From contig CP053448.1 of the NCBI GenBank assembly GCA_013285445.1, forward strand, positions 1,550,001 to 1,614,000: DNA of 64,000 nt. The letters are read 5' to 3'. The notes under the pieces were generated by a model. That model saw nothing but the letters and a program-made list of their open reading frames with translations. It was not told where the DNA came from and did no database searches. This DNA comes from Pseudomonadota bacterium (GTDB lineage: Bacteria > Pseudomonadota > Gammaproteobacteria > Xanthomonadales > Wenzhouxiangellaceae). The translations under genes were made by a program, and so were the position numbers. Shown here in pieces: positions 40,795 to 53,121 of this stretch. The first letter of the stretch is position 1. The number at the start of each line of letters is the position of its first letter.

Positions 40795-41780
40795 CCAAGT
40801 GCTCCCGGAATATGCATGGTGGCGCAGTGTGGCCCACCCGATTGGGTGATCATGGTGGCTGCCGGCACGCCGATGACCTCGTGGTTTGGCAGCAGTGGCT
40901 CGAGCACGGCCCGGGCGGCTGCGTCCTGGCGGCTGCCATAGGCAGGCACCAGGCACGCACCGTTGACGAACAAAAAATTGGTGTAGCTGGCCGGTCGCTC
41001 CACGTCGAGATCATCGGGGCAGGGCAGCGCGACGAGTCGGTAGGGTTTGCCGTCGCCACGGCGCTGGGCTTCGAGCTGTCCCAGTAACCGGCGCGTTTGC
41101 GCCGGGTCGCGCTGCAGCTGGAAGACCAGCGTGTCTTCGCTGACGAAGCGTGCGAGGGTATCGATGTGACCGTCGGTATCATCGCCCGGTGCGGGATCGA
41201 CGTCAACGGCAACGATCTCGTCGATGTTGAGCAGGCTGTGCAGTTCGTGATCGATTTCGCCGTCGCTCAGGTGGGGGTGTCGGGCGCGCAGGCAGTGTCG
41301 ATTGACCAGCAGTCGTCCCCGTCCGTCGGTATCGATGGCGCCGCCTTCGAGCTCGAACAGGTACTGCCGAAACCGGAAGCGGGCGAACAGTGAATGCCTG
41401 GACAGGTGCGTATTGACTCGATTGTCAAGCGCGGCTGGATGCTTGCCGCCCCAGCCGTTGAAGTGGAAATCGAGTGCCAGACGTTGTCCGGATCCGACCA
41501 GCGTGATCGGGCCAAAGTCCCGACACCAGGTGTCGTTGAACGGCATTTTGATCGTATGAAGTCCGCTGCCGGTCCTGGGCAGATCGCTGTCGTTGACATC
41601 CGACGGGGCGACCAGCAATACGACCGGCTGGTATTTGACGATCGCGGCGATCAGCTCACGATATTCATCCCGGATCGACGCGAGCTGGTCCGACCAGTCC
41701 GATTCTGCCGGCGGCCAGGCCAGCAGGGTTGCGCTTTGTCGTTCCCATTCGGCCGGCAGCCGGCAATCGGTATGCGCCAT
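40791..41780 (-). CDS. aguA: agmatine deiminase
   Basis: A 329-residue guanidino-group-modifying enzyme that converts agmatine to N-carbamoylputrescine and ammonia. Visible motifs: PAEWERQSATLLAWPP at the N-terminus, NDTWCRDFGPITLV (substrate Asp), FNGWGGKHPAALDN, LFELEGGAIDTDGRG, DDTDGHIDTLARFV (catalytic His), and the catalytic Cys in QSGGPHCATMHIPG at the C-terminus. Length is slightly below Pseudomonas AguA (368). It is translationally coupled to aguB; together they form the arginine decarboxylase-dependent putrescine route. No regulator (AguR) is adjacent. A small conserved hypothetical is just upstream (4 bp). Confidence 0.93.
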   Translation of the reverse strand: MAHTDCRLPAEWERQSATLLAWPPAESDWSDQLASIRDEYRELIAAIVKYQPVVLLVAPSDVNDSDLPRTGSGLHTIKMPFNDTWCRDFGPITLVGSGQRLALDFHFNGWGGKHPAALDNRVNTHLSRHSLFARFRFRQYLFELEGGAIDTDGRGRLLVNRHCLRARHPHLSDGEIDHELHSLLNIDEIVAVDVDPAPGDDTDGHIDTLARFVSEDTLVFQLQRDPAQTRRLLGQLEAQRRGDGKPYRLVALPCPDDLDVERPASYTNFLFVNGACLVPAYGSRQDAAARAVLEPLLPNHEVIGVPAATMITQSGGPHCATMHIPGALG

Positions 41781-41783
41781 GGG

Positions 41784-42110
41784 TCAGGGCTCCGCGGGAT
41801 CCTCCTGTACCGTGTCCGCCACTGCATCATGATGCAGCACGCTTTCGATGACCAGATCATATTCGAAGAAGACGCTGAAGTCTTCGTAGTCCCAGCGCGA
41901 GATGGGCGGTTGGCCGACCGGGCCGTAACGCTGCCGGGGCTGGCCGAAGTCGCGCTCGACTTCGGTCGTGGTCAGGCCGTTTTCCGGGAGCGTTCGCATC
42001 ATCCGCTCCCGCACTTTCTCGATCAGCAGCACATCGGCGGCAATCGCCGTGCCGAGCATGCCAGCCAGCGCTGTCCCCCCAACCAGCTTGCCCAAGGTCC
42101 ATCCTTTCAT
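41784..42110 (-). CDS. small conserved hypothetical protein
   Basis: A 108-residue protein with one N-terminal hydrophobic segment (LVGGTALAGMLGTAIAADVL), then a polar region ending in ISRWDYEDFSVFFEYDLVIE SVLHHD. The phrase V-E-R-D-F-G-Q-P followed by an aromatic-rich YEDFSVFFEYDLV block resembles small exported or membrane-tethered proteins of unknown function in gammaproteobacteria that share an SmpA/BamE-like turn, but I cannot name the family with confidence. ATG 42110 (MKGWTLGKL) is used over an ATG nine codons earlier. Its stop is 3 bp from the start of aguA on the same strand, so it may head an aguAB transcript. The function is not known. Confidence 0.55.
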   Translation of the reverse strand: MKGWTLGKLVGGTALAGMLGTAIAADVLLIEKVRERMMRTLPENGLTTTEVERDFGQPRQRYGPVGQPPISRWDYEDFSVFFEYDLVIESVLHHDAVADTVQEDPAEP

Positions 42111-42210
42111 GGCGAGTTCCTCTGGTTGTGCCCACAACAGCCTGCCGATACTTCACGGCAAGGCAGCGCAAAAATAGTAGCATACCAGCCAGATTCAAAG
42201 TTATCTCTCA

Positions 42211-42894
42211 ATGGGACACAGGATGAAAAGTACGCTCATCACCGGGGCAAACCGGGGCATTGGCCTGGAGCTGGCGCGTCAGCTCCAGCAGCGGGGTTAT
42301 CTGGTCGTGGCTGCGTGTCGCCATTCCTCACCCGAGCTCAACGCGCTGGACGAGGTCCAGGTCGAGACCGGTGTCGATGTGACCGATGGCGACAGCCTGG
42401 CGGATCTGGCTGATCGGCTGCGCGGCCGACGGATCGACCTGCTGGTCAACAATGCGGGTTTGCTGGCGCCATCCAGCCTGGCATCGATCGAGACCGGACT
42501 CGACGAATGGAGAGCACAGTACGAGGTCAATACGCTCGGGCCGCTGCGAGTGGTCAGCGCCCTGCGCAACCATCTAAACAACCAGGGCCGGATCGTCATC
42601 ATCACCTCGAGAATGGGGTCGATCAGCGACAACACCTCCGGTGGCCACTACGCCTACCGCATGTCGAAGGCGGCGGTCAACATGGCGGCCGCCTGCCTCG
42701 CGCACGAGTTCAGGCCACGCGGGATCGCGGTCGGACTGCTGCATCCGGGATTCGTCCGTACCGAGATGACCGGCCGTCAGGGTGACGTGGAGGCTTCGCA
42801 GGCGGCCGCCGGTCTGGTCGAACGCATCGAGGAACTGAGTATGGAGCTGACCGGCAGTTTCCGGCACGCCAACGGAGAGGCGCTTCCCTGGTAG
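42211..42894 (+). CDS. short-chain dehydrogenase/reductase
   Basis: A 227-residue SDR with TGANRGIGLELARQL (cofactor glycines), LLVNNAGLLAPS, the catalytic serine in VIITSRMGSI, and YRMSKAA (YxxxK). It resembles C-factor/YciK-type cytoplasmic SDRs of unknown substrate. The cysteine-arginine after strand 2 (AACRH) suggests NADP(H) preference, a weak inference. ATG 42211 (MGHRMKSTL) is listed; ATG 42223 would give 223 residues and a more usual N-terminus. It diverges from the small hypothetical protein gene and is followed by a 60-bp gap to the convergent rsgA. Confidence 0.85.
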   Translation: MGHRMKSTLITGANRGIGLELARQLQQRGYLVVAACRHSSPELNALDEVQVETGVDVTDGDSLADLADRLRGRRIDLLVNNAGLLAPSSLASIETGLDEWRAQYEVNTLGPLRVVSALRNHLNNQGRIVIITSRMGSISDNTSGGHYAYRMSKAAVNMAAACLAHEFRPRGIAVGLLHPGFVRTEMTGRQGDVEASQAAAGLVERIEELSMELTGSFRHANGEALPW

Positions 42895-42954
42895 GGGCGG
42901 GCCGGTTTGTCGATGCGCCGCCGTGTCAGTCCGCTGGATCAGGGGCGCACCTAC

Positions 42955-43830
42955 TTACCGCCCCAGGCGCTCCTGCTCGGCCAGTAGTCGCCGCCAGGCA
43001 CGATGACGGAAGGCAGGCAGGGTGCCGGAATCAACTGCCGCAACCACGGCGCAACCGGGTTCGCTGTCGTGTCTGCAGTCCCGGAAGCGGCATTTGGCCG
43101 CATGATCTGCAAACTCCGGAAAGCCGCGCGTCAGCGTTGTTGGTTCCATTGTCCACAGGCCGTATTCCCACACGCCCGGGATGTCAATCAGCCAGCCGGC
43201 CTGGCCGTAGCGATGGGCGGTGGCCGTGGTGGTCGTATGCGTACCCTTGCCGGTGACACGGGACAAGTTCCCGACCTGTGCGCCCAGGTCGGGTATGAGC
43301 GCGTTGAGCAGGGACGACTTGCCGACACCGGACTGGCCGGCGATGAGGGTCACACCGGTCGCGATGCGTGAGGCCAGCGCATCGACCCTGGTTTCGGGAA
43401 GACAGCGGGTTTCCAGGGTGGTGTAGCCAAGGCGGGCGAGCGCTTCGAGTTCGTCAAACGGGGGCTGTTCCGGGCAGGGCAGGTCGGACTTGTTGAGCAC
43501 GATCAGCGGCTCGATGCCGCAGATCAGGCAGGTTGTGAGGTAGCGGTGCAGCAGGTCGCGACTGGGGGGCGGTTTGGCCGCGATGACAATGGCCGCGCGG
43601 TCCAGATTGGCGGCAATCGGCCGGAACCGTCCGCGTCCGTCGCCGCGACCGAAGACGTTGCGTCGCTCGATGACTTCGAGCAGTGTTCCGGACGGATCGA
43701 TGCGCACCCGATCGCCTGGCAGGGGGCGCTGGAGGCGGCGCGGAAAGTGAACTGGCCGCAGCGCATGGTCGTCGGCGGCAACGCCGTGATTGGCATGTGC
43801 CTGTACCATGAGCAGGGGTTCGCTGCTCAT
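42955..43830 (-). CDS. rsgA: small ribosomal subunit biogenesis GTPase RsgA
   Basis: A 291-residue circularly permuted GTPase that checks maturation of the 30S subunit. An N-terminal OB fold (ALRPVHFPRRLQRPLPGDRV) is followed by the permuted G motifs: G4 VLNKSDLP, G1 GQSGVGKSSLLNALIP and G3 DIPGVWEYGL. The C-terminal zinc site is KCRFRDCRHDSEPGCAV. E. coli RsgA is 350 residues, so this is a shorter form, mainly at the N-terminus. It is divergent from orn, 56 bp away, an arrangement common in gammaproteobacteria. The start ATG 43830 is supported by the family N-terminus. Confidence 0.95.
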   Translation of the reverse strand: MSSEPLLMVQAHANHGVAADDHALRPVHFPRRLQRPLPGDRVRIDPSGTLLEVIERRNVFGRGDGRGRFRPIAANLDRAAIVIAAKPPPSRDLLHRYLTTCLICGIEPLIVLNKSDLPCPEQPPFDELEALARLGYTTLETRCLPETRVDALASRIATGVTLIAGQSGVGKSSLLNALIPDLGAQVGNLSRVTGKGTHTTTTATAHRYGQAGWLIDIPGVWEYGLWTMEPTTLTRGFPEFADHAAKCRFRDCRHDSEPGCAVVAAVDSGTLPAFRHRAWRRLLAEQERLGR

Positions 43831-43848
43831 GAACGCAGTCCTTGCTGG

Positions 43849-43854
43849 TATAGT
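43849..43854 (+). promoter_or_regulatory. putative -10 box (TATAGT) of orn
   Basis: TATAGT lies 32 bases before the orn ATG within the 56-bp divergent gap with rsgA. No clear -35 box was found. Confidence 0.35.
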
Positions 43855-43886
43855 GCGGAGCCCGTTGTTACTGCTCCTGATCGATC

Positions 43887-44435
43887 ATGAACGAGAGCTA
43901 TCTGATCTGGATTGACCTGGAGATGACCGGCCTGGACCCGGCCTCTGATACGATCATCGAGATTGCCACTTTGTTGACCGATGGCGATTTGCACGAGGTG
44001 GCGGTCGGTCCCCAGCTGGCCATCGCGACGCCCAGGGCTGTGCTCGGGGCTATGGATGAGTGGAACACCCGCACGCACACCGGATCGGGGCTGGTCAGGC
44101 GCTGTCTGGAGTCGGGCACCAGCCTGGCTGCGGCAGAGCATCAGACCATTGCTTTTCTGCAGCAGCATGTACCGGCCCGCGTGTCGCCGATGTGCGGCAA
44201 CTCGATCTGCCAGGACCGTCGCTTCCTGGCTCGCCTGATGCCAGAACTGGAGGCGTATTTTCACTACCGCAATCTCGATGTCAGCACCGTCAAGGAACTG
44301 GCCCGTCGCTGGGCGCCGAAGGTGGCGGAAGGCTTCAGCAAGGACTCCAGCCACCAGGCACTGGAGGATATCAGGGATTCGCTCGAGGAGCTTCGGTACT
44401 ATCGTCGCTTCATGGGGGAGCTGGGCGGGTCGTAG
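43887..44435 (+). CDS. orn: oligoribonuclease
   Basis: A 182-residue DEDDh 3'-5' exonuclease (E. coli 181) that degrades diribonucleotides, including pGpG from c-di-GMP turnover. Motif I is [16 protein letters not shown] (DxE), motif [15 protein letters not shown], and motif [19 protein letters not shown] preceded by the His in SSHQALED. Essential in many gammaproteobacteria. The stop codon TAG is shared with the first bases of a REP-like element, which lies between orn and the convergent ppsA. Confidence 0.97.
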   Translation: MNESYLIWIDLEMTGLDPASDTIIEIATLLTDGDLHEVAVGPQLAIATPRAVLGAMDEWNTRTHTGSGLVRRCLESGTSLAAAEHQTIAFLQQHVPARVSPMCGNSICQDRRFLARLMPELEAYFHYRNLDVSTVKELARRWAPKVAEGFSKDSSHQALEDIRDSLEELRYYRRFMGELGGS

Positions 44436-44463
44436 GCCGGGGCCGCGTCCCCGAGGGACGAGG
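44432..44463 (+). repeat. REP-like palindromic element after orn
   Basis: GTAGGCCGGGG...CCCCGAGGGACGAGG matches the family seen at 20385 and 18122. It overlaps the orn stop codon and sits in the convergent gap with ppsA, where a hairpin could protect or end both transcripts. Confidence 0.65.
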
Positions 44464-44484
44464 CTAGACCAACCACCACCGGCT

Positions 44485-46848
44485 TCAATCCCGATGCTTC
44501 GCCAGCTGCCGCCAGGTGTCCACCACGGTGTCCGGGTTGAGCGACATGCTCTCGATACCCTGCTCCATCAGCCACTGGGCCAGATCAGGATAGTCGGACG
44601 GACCCTGGCCGCAGATACCAATATATTTGCCGGCCTTCCGGCAGCTGGTGATGGCCATTGACAGCATGGCCTTGACCGCCGGGTCGCGCTCGTCGAAGCG
44701 GTGGGCGACCAGCCCGGAATCACGGTCGAGTCCGAGTGTGAGCTGGGTCAGGTCGTTGGATCCGATCGAGAAACCGTCAAAGTACTCCAGGAATGCCTCT
44801 GAACTGAGGGCGTTGGAGGGCAGTTCGCACATCATGATGACTTTCAGGCCCTGCTCGCCACGCCTGAGCCCGAACTCGGCCATCACGTCGACCACCTCGC
44901 GCGCCTCATCGACCGTGCGTACAAATGGAATCATGACCCAGACATGATCGAGCCCCATGGTTTCCCGCACCTGCCTGAGTGCCCGGCACTCCAGCTCGAA
45001 GGCCGGCTTGAAGCGCTCGTCGACGTAGCGTGACGCGCCACGCCAGCCGATCATCGGGTTCTCCTCATCCGGCTCATAGCGTTCACCGCCGATCAGGTTG
45101 GCATATTCATTGCTCTTGAAATCAGACAGCCGCACGATGACCGGGTGGGGGGCGAATGGCGCGGCAATGGTGCTGATGCCCTCGGCCAGTTTGTCGACAT
45201 AGAACCGAACCGGATCATCGTAGCCGGCGGTGCGGCGGTCGATTTCGGCGCGGACTTCTTCGGGTTGTTCATCGCGCGCGAGCAGCGCAAGCGGGTGGAT
45301 GCCGATCAGCCGGTTGATGATGAACTCCAGGCGGGCCAGGCCCACACCGTGGTTCGGGATCATCGCGAAGTCAAAGGCCCGGTCGGGATTGGCTACGTTC
45401 ATCATGATCTTCAGCGGTGCTTCAGGCATGTCCTCAAGGGAATCCTCGCTGACGCTGAAGGCCAGCTGACCGGCATAGATCCGGCCCGTATCGCCTTCGC
45501 TGCAAGACACTGTGACGCTCTGGCCGTGGGCAATGCGCTCGGTGGCGTCGGCGCAACCCACGACCGCGGGAATGCCGAGTTCGCGCGCGATGATGGCTGC
45601 GTGGCAGGTCCGGCCGCCGCGATTGGTGACAATGGCCGCGGCCCGCTTCATGACCGGTTCCCAGTCCGGGTCGGTCATGTCCGTGACCAGCACGTCGCCG
45701 GCCCGGACTTCGTGAATCTGGTCAAGCGACTCGATCACACGCGCCTTGCCCTGGCCGATGCGCTGGCCGATGGCGCGGCCTTCGGCCAGAACGGCGCCGG
45801 TTGAGTCGAGGCGAAACCGCTCCATGGCCTGGCCCGAACGGCTCTTGACCGTTTCCGGGCGCGCCTGGAGGATGAACAGCTCGCCGGTCTCGCCATCCCT
45901 GGCCCACTCGATATCCATCGGGCGGCCATAGTGATCTTCAATGGTCAGCGCCATCTCGGCCAGGCGGGTGGCGTCGGCGTCGCTGAGCGAAAAGCGCATG
46001 CGGTCCTGTTCGGGGGTGTCGTCGGTCAGCACACCGCCGGCGTCGTTGGCCGCGTAGACCATGCGCGTGGCCTTGGAGCCGAGGGTGCGACGCAGCACGG
46101 CCGGTTTCCCCGCCTTCAGATTGGCCTTGAAAAGATAGAACTCGTCGGGGTTGACGGCTCCCTGCACCACCGACTCGCCCAGCCCGTAGCTGGAAGTAAT
46201 GAAGACCACGCCGTCATAGCCGGATTCGGTGTCAAGCGTAAACATCACGCCGGCCGCGCCCGAGCCGGCTCTCACCATCAGCTGGACACCGGCCGACAGG
46301 GCCACATCGGCGTGCGCAAAGCCCTGGTGGACCCGGTAGGCGATTGCGCGATCGTTGTAGAGACTGGCAAAAACGGCGTGGATTCGTTCGAGGACGGCCT
46401 CGATCCCGCAGACGTTTAGAAACGTCTCCTGCTGGCCGGCAAAGGAGGCGTCGGGCAGATCCTCGGCAGTCGCCGAGGAACGCACCGCCACCGCCATGCC
46501 GGCACCGTGGCGTGTCTGCATCTGCTGGTAGGCATCGCGCACGGCCTGCTCAAGCCTGGCCGGCAGCGGCGTATCCATGATCGACTGGCGGATGCGGCTG
46601 CCGGCCGCCGCCAGCGCACGCGTGTCATCGGCGTCGAGCGAATCCAGGATTTCGCCAATTCGCTCACTGAGCGCTGACTGATCGAGAAAGTCGCGAAAGG
46701 CCGCAGCCGTCGTGGCGAATCCGCCGGGAACATTGACGCCGGCATCGCTGAGGTGGGTGATCATTTCCCCGAGGGAGGCGTTCTTCCCGCCGACCTTTTC
46801 AAGGTCGCCCATTCCAAGCTCGTCAAGCCAAAGGATATACTCCGCCAC
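44485..46848 (-). CDS. ppsA: phosphoenolpyruvate synthase
   Basis: A 787-residue enzyme converting pyruvate, ATP and water to phosphoenolpyruvate, AMP and phosphate in gluconeogenesis. Domain order: N-terminal ATP/pyruvate-binding domain ([37 protein letters not shown]), the phosphohistidine swivel domain ([19 protein letters not shown] with the catalytic His), and the C-terminal TIM barrel ([50 protein letters not shown]). The start is GTG 46848 ([12 protein letters not shown]). Its divergent neighbour encodes the kinase/pyrophosphorylase PpsR that inactivates and reactivates it, 53 bp between the starts. Confidence 0.97.
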   Translation of the reverse strand: MAEYILWLDELGMGDLEKVGGKNASLGEMITHLSDAGVNVPGGFATTAAAFRDFLDQSALSERIGEILDSLDADDTRALAAAGSRIRQSIMDTPLPARLEQAVRDAYQQMQTRHGAGMAVAVRSSATAEDLPDASFAGQQETFLNVCGIEAVLERIHAVFASLYNDRAIAYRVHQGFAHADVALSAGVQLMVRAGSGAAGVMFTLDTESGYDGVVFITSSYGLGESVVQGAVNPDEFYLFKANLKAGKPAVLRRTLGSKATRMVYAANDAGGVLTDDTPEQDRMRFSLSDADATRLAEMALTIEDHYGRPMDIEWARDGETGELFILQARPETVKSRSGQAMERFRLDSTGAVLAEGRAIGQRIGQGKARVIESLDQIHEVRAGDVLVTDMTDPDWEPVMKRAAAIVTNRGGRTCHAAIIARELGIPAVVGCADATERIAHGQSVTVSCSEGDTGRIYAGQLAFSVSEDSLEDMPEAPLKIMMNVANPDRAFDFAMIPNHGVGLARLEFIINRLIGIHPLALLARDEQPEEVRAEIDRRTAGYDDPVRFYVDKLAEGISTIAAPFAPHPVIVRLSDFKSNEYANLIGGERYEPDEENPMIGWRGASRYVDERFKPAFELECRALRQVRETMGLDHVWVMIPFVRTVDEAREVVDVMAEFGLRRGEQGLKVIMMCELPSNALSSEAFLEYFDGFSIGSNDLTQLTLGLDRDSGLVAHRFDERDPAVKAMLSMAITSCRKAGKYIGICGQGPSDYPDLAQWLMEQGIESMSLNPDTVVDTWRQLAKHRD

Positions 46849-46901
46849 AGATACTCCGAGAAAGCAGGGTGTTAAAGCCCGCTATTGTAACCGGCACCGC
46901 C

Positions 46902-47717
46902 ATGCGACGAACCGTATTCTTTGTCTCCGACGGAACCGCGATCACCGCCGAGACCTTTGGCCACAGCCTGCTGACGCAGTTCTCCGGCGTGGAATTCCGG
47001 CAGGTTAGGCTGCCCTTCGTGGACACGCCGAGCAAGGCGCGTGATGCCGCTGCCCTGATTGATCGCGCCGCCGAGGCGGAAGGTGTGCGCCCGCTGGTTT
47101 TCAGCACGATCGTCGATATCGATGTCGGCGAGGTGCTGGCTGACTGCAGCGGTCACCTGTTCGATTTGTTCGGTACCTTCGTCACCCAGCTCGAGCAAGT
47201 CCTTGGTGTGGATCGCTCGCCGCGTGTCGGCCAGGCACATGGCATGGGCGACAGCCAGGGCTATGAGGACCGGATGGAGGCGACCAATTACGCCTTGACC
47301 CATGATGACGGCATCAGCAAGCGGCTCGACAACGCTGATGTCATCCTCATTGGCGTGTCGCGTTCGGGCAAGACACCGACCTGCCTGTACATGGCGCTGC
47401 ACTACGGTCTCAAGGCGGCCAACTATCCGCTGACCGAGGAAGACCTGGAGCAGCACAGGCTGCCGTCTTTTCTGCGTCAGCACAAGTCCAAGCTGTTCGG
47501 CCTCACGATCGATCCAGATCGCCTGGCCCAGATTCGAGAGAATCGCCGGCCGGGTAGCCGCTACGCTTCGCCGCGTCAATGCCGTTATGAGGTTGACGCG
47601 GCTGAGGCCATGCTGCGCGCCGAGGGTGTGCCGATGCTTTCGTCGACCGATTCCTCGATCGAGGAACTGGCCAGCCGCATCCTGCTCGAGCTCGGGCTCG
47701 AGCGCGAGATGCACTGA
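46902..47717 (+). CDS. ppsR: PEP synthetase regulatory kinase/pyrophosphorylase
   Basis: A 271-residue DUF299 protein that inactivates PEP synthase by ADP-dependent phosphorylation of a threonine and reactivates it by Pi-dependent dephosphorylation. The N-terminus RRTVFFVSDGTAITAETFGH, the P-loop VILIGVSRSGKTPTCLYMAL, YPLTEEDLEQHRLP and the end SSTDSSIEELASRILLELGL are family hallmarks. ATG 46902 is preferred over an upstream GTG at 46869 because family members start directly before this RRxVFxVSD. It is divergent from its target ppsA, the usual arrangement. Confidence 0.95.
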   Translation: MRRTVFFVSDGTAITAETFGHSLLTQFSGVEFRQVRLPFVDTPSKARDAAALIDRAAEAEGVRPLVFSTIVDIDVGEVLADCSGHLFDLFGTFVTQLEQVLGVDRSPRVGQAHGMGDSQGYEDRMEATNYALTHDDGISKRLDNADVILIGVSRSGKTPTCLYMALHYGLKAANYPLTEEDLEQHRLPSFLRQHKSKLFGLTIDPDRLAQIRENRRPGSRYASPRQCRYEVDAAEAMLRAEGVPMLSSTDSSIEELASRILLELGLEREMH

Positions 47718-47773
47718 GCCGACGGTGCCGGCATGCCGTGATCCGGTGACGGCGAGCTGCTGCACGCGTGTGG

Positions 47774-47779
47774 TATTCT
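47774..47779 (+). promoter_or_regulatory. putative -10 box (TATTCT), 8 nt before the DUF1249 start
   Basis: TATTCT followed by CGCCCGCC and ATG 47788, which again implies a nearly leaderless mRNA. Confidence 0.3.
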
Positions 47780-47787
47780 CGCCCGCC

Positions 47788-48297
47788 ATGCTGACCAAGT
47801 CGCGCCAATTACAGCCCTCCAGTCGCGTTCTGGCCCGCCGGCTGCCCGAACTGCACAGCGCCGTGTACCGTGCGCTGAACGTGCTGCTGCCCGACGGTCT
47901 GGCACGGAGCGATTGCCTGACCTCGCGGGTCGATGGGGGTCCCGAGCTGCAGCTGGAAGTCATTGAGCGCCACGCCTACACCACGTTTATCCGGTTGTCC
48001 TACGTCATCGGTGAGGAGCGTCAGCACAATCCAAACGCCCACGTGCGTATCTACCACGACGCGGGCATGGCCGAGGCGACTGCATTCAGCCCCCAGCAGG
48101 GGATCGAGCGCCTGGCCGGACCCGAGTTGTCGATGAACGCGCTGGTGGTTCGCAGCTGGCGCCTGAATCGGGCCTTGATGAAGTGGCTGGACTATCTGAT
48201 CGCTCAGGGCCACGGCCCGGAAACCATGCGTCCGCTGGCGGACGCAAACGACCCGCATCGCTGCGGGCTTGTTGCCGAGCCCCCTGAACGCCACTGA
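47788..48297 (+). CDS. DUF1249 protein (YqiB-like)
   Basis: A 169-residue protein of the DUF1249 family, E. coli YqiB. Recognisable parts are [15 protein letters not shown] [36 protein letters not shown] and [16 protein letters not shown], ending with [16 protein letters not shown]. In E. coli yqiB lies near cpdA and parE; here it follows ppsR and precedes carA, all on the plus strand. No enzymatic motif is visible. ATG 47788 ([10 protein letters not shown]) agrees with the promoter-like box just before it; longer in-frame starts run into ppsR. The function is unknown. Confidence 0.8.
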   Translation: MLTKSRQLQPSSRVLARRLPELHSAVYRALNVLLPDGLARSDCLTSRVDGGPELQLEVIERHAYTTFIRLSYVIGEERQHNPNAHVRIYHDAGMAEATAFSPQQGIERLAGPELSMNALVVRSWRLNRALMKWLDYLIAQGHGPETMRPLADANDPHRCGLVAEPPERH

Positions 48298-48434
48298 AAC
48301 TGCTCGCCCACTGGCCCCGTCGGTCCGGGTTGTTTACAATAGCCCTCCGGCAGCCGGGTAACGATTGTGCCGGCATTCGGTCAGCGGGCGGATCGGCCTC
48401 GGTCTCGCCCGCTTCGTGTAGCTGGAGGTTCGAA
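48298..48434 (+). promoter_or_regulatory. carA leader with TACAAT box and hairpin
   Basis: TTTACAAT near 48333-48340 is a likely -10 region. The leader contains AGCGGGCG (about 48381) paired with CGCCCGCT (about 48404), an 8-bp perfect stem. GGAGG at 48424-48428 is the carA ribosome-binding site. No U-run follows the hairpin, so attenuation is not shown. Confidence 0.4.
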
Positions 48435-49574
48435 TTGGTTCCAATGCAGGCGGTACTCGGGCTGGAAGACGGCACCACGTTTTCCGGCATTGGCCTGGGT
48501 GCGTCCGGCGCCCGGATTGGCGAAGTGGTTTTCAATACCGCGATGACCGGCTACCAGGAAATCCTGACTGATCCGAGCTATGCTGGCCAGCTGGTGACGC
48601 TGACTGCTGCGCATGTTGGCAATACCGGGGTCAATGTGCAGGACGTCGAGTCGTCGCGGATTCACGCCCGTGGCTTGATCATCCGGCACTACCCGCGACG
48701 CCACAGCAGCTGGCGTGCCAGCCAGTCCCTGTCGGACTGGCTGCTCGGCGAGAACTGCTGCGGCATTGCCGGCGTTGATACACGTGCTCTGACGATGCGC
48801 CTGCGCGAGGCCGGTGCACTGAATGGCTGCCTGATGGTTGGTGCCTCGGTTGACGCGAATGAAGCCGTCGAACGTGCCCGCCAGTGCGAGCCAATGAGCG
48901 GGCGTGATCTGGCGCGCGAGGTCAGCGTCGACCGTTCTTACCAATGGCGGGAAGGCAGCTGGGATCTTGGCAGCGGTCGGTACCGGACCGGCAGTGGCCG
49001 GTTTCACGTCGTGTGCTACGATTTTGGCGTCAAGCGCAATATCCTGCGGCTGCTGGTCGACGCGGGCTGTCGGGTGACCGTGGTTCCGGCCCGCACGCCC
49101 TGCGATGAGGTCCTGTCGCTTGCCCCGGACGGTGTCATGCTGTCGAACGGCCCCGGGGATCCGCAACCCTGTTCCTATGCAATTGACGCCATACGGATCC
49201 TGCTCGAACGCCGGGTGCCCGTGTTCGGCATTTGCCTTGGCCATCAATTGATGGCGCTGGCGGCCGGGGCGCGAACGGTCAAGCTGAAGTTCGGCCACCA
49301 CGGCGCCAATCATCCGGTCAAGGACCTGGCCACCGGCCAGGTGCTGATCACCAGCCAGAACCACGGCTTTGCCGTTGATGAGGCCAGCCTGCCAGACGCG
49401 GTCATCGCAACCCACCGTTCGCTGTTCGATGGAACTCTGCAGGGTATTCGAATCGAGGGCCGGCCCGCGATGGGCTTTCAGGGGCATCCGGAAGCCAGTC
49501 CTGGCCCACACGATCTGCGGCCGTTGTTTGATCGCTTTGCCGACTTGATGGAAACCGCGGATGAACGCGGATGA
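48435..49574 (+). CDS. carA: carbamoyl-phosphate synthase small subunit
   Basis: The glutamine-amidotransferase subunit of carbamoyl-phosphate synthase, feeding arginine and pyrimidine synthesis. Motifs: [16 protein letters not shown] and [21 protein letters not shown] at the N-terminus, [43 protein letters not shown], the nucleophile Cys in [12 protein letters not shown], and His-Glu in [16 protein letters not shown] at 48435 is six bases from GGAGG and gives 379 residues; ATG 48444, the family-like [10 protein letters not shown], lies 15 bases from it, so the TTG is listed. The last residues (TADERG) are encoded by a repeat flanking a decayed GxxExxY element that separates carA from carB. 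Confidence 0.93.
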   Translation: MVPMQAVLGLEDGTTFSGIGLGASGARIGEVVFNTAMTGYQEILTDPSYAGQLVTLTAAHVGNTGVNVQDVESSRIHARGLIIRHYPRRHSSWRASQSLSDWLLGENCCGIAGVDTRALTMRLREAGALNGCLMVGASVDANEAVERARQCEPMSGRDLAREVSVDRSYQWREGSWDLGSGRYRTGSGRFHVVCYDFGVKRNILRLLVDAGCRVTVVPARTPCDEVLSLAPDGVMLSNGPGDPQPCSYAIDAIRILLERRVPVFGICLGHQLMALAAGARTVKLKFGHHGANHPVKDLATGQVLITSQNHGFAVDEASLPDAVIATHRSLFDGTLQGIRIEGRPAMGFQGHPEASPGPHDLRPLFDRFADLMETADERG

Positions 49575-49886
49575 ACGCAGATCTGAACGAAATTTCAGAG
49601 CGAATCATCGGGTGTGCTTACCCAGTGAGCCATTCTGTCCGTGGCGACGGCCACAGGATCGGTTTTTTGGTGACCAACTTCAACGCGGAGTATCGCGAAG
49701 TCCGGGAACTGAAGGCGGCCAGTGGCATTCTTTCCGAACGTCAGGCGCAGTTGCTCAGCTACGGGCCTTGTGGGAGTTTTCAGTCGGGATTGCTCGTGAA
49801 CCTCGGGCGCTCAAAGGTGCAGATAATGCGAACGGTTCATCAATTGTGATTTTCAATCCGCGTTCATTCGCGATCATCTGCGGTTA
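49556..49886. mobile_element. GxxExxY-associated insertion splitting carA from carB
   Basis: The segment between the last native codons of carA and the carB leader is bounded by inverted GATGAACGC-type repeats (49556-49582 and 49856-49886) and carries the decayed GxxExxY gene. In related genomes carA and carB are usually close, so this 319-bp gap is consistent with a small insertion. Calling it mobile is inference; no transposase is present. Confidence 0.4.
49571..49849 (+). pseudogene. decayed GxxExxY-type protein between carA and carB
   Basis: A 92-codon frame reads LNEISERIIGCAYPVSHSV, then DGHRIGFLVTN, VRELKAASGILSERQAQLLS and GLLVNLGRSKVQIMRTVHQL. These are the ends of the GxxExxY family (Pfam PDDEXK_3-like, normally about 125 residues). 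The central block that carries the family-naming GxxExxY motif is missing, an internal deletion of roughly 35-40 residues, and the acidic nuclease-like motif is changed. The element is bordered by GGATGAACGCGGATGAACGC at the left and its inverted relative (CCGCGTTCATTCGCG...CTGCGG) at the right. It overlaps the carA stop by four bases. Most likely a relic of an inserted element; expression is doubtful. Confidence 0.65.
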
Positions 49887-49893
49887 GATATTC

Positions 49894-53112
<3,219 letters not shown>

Positions 53113-53121
53113 GGAGCATTC

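Noticed and set aside
48378..48412. Attenuator in the carA leader
   Set aside because: The hairpin AGCGGGCG/CGCCCGCT is perfect, but no U-run follows and no alternative antiterminator pairing was found.
49561..49887. Alternative 108-codon frame across the GxxExxY remnant
   Set aside because: It has no family resemblance; the frame starting at 49571 carries the recognisable motifs.
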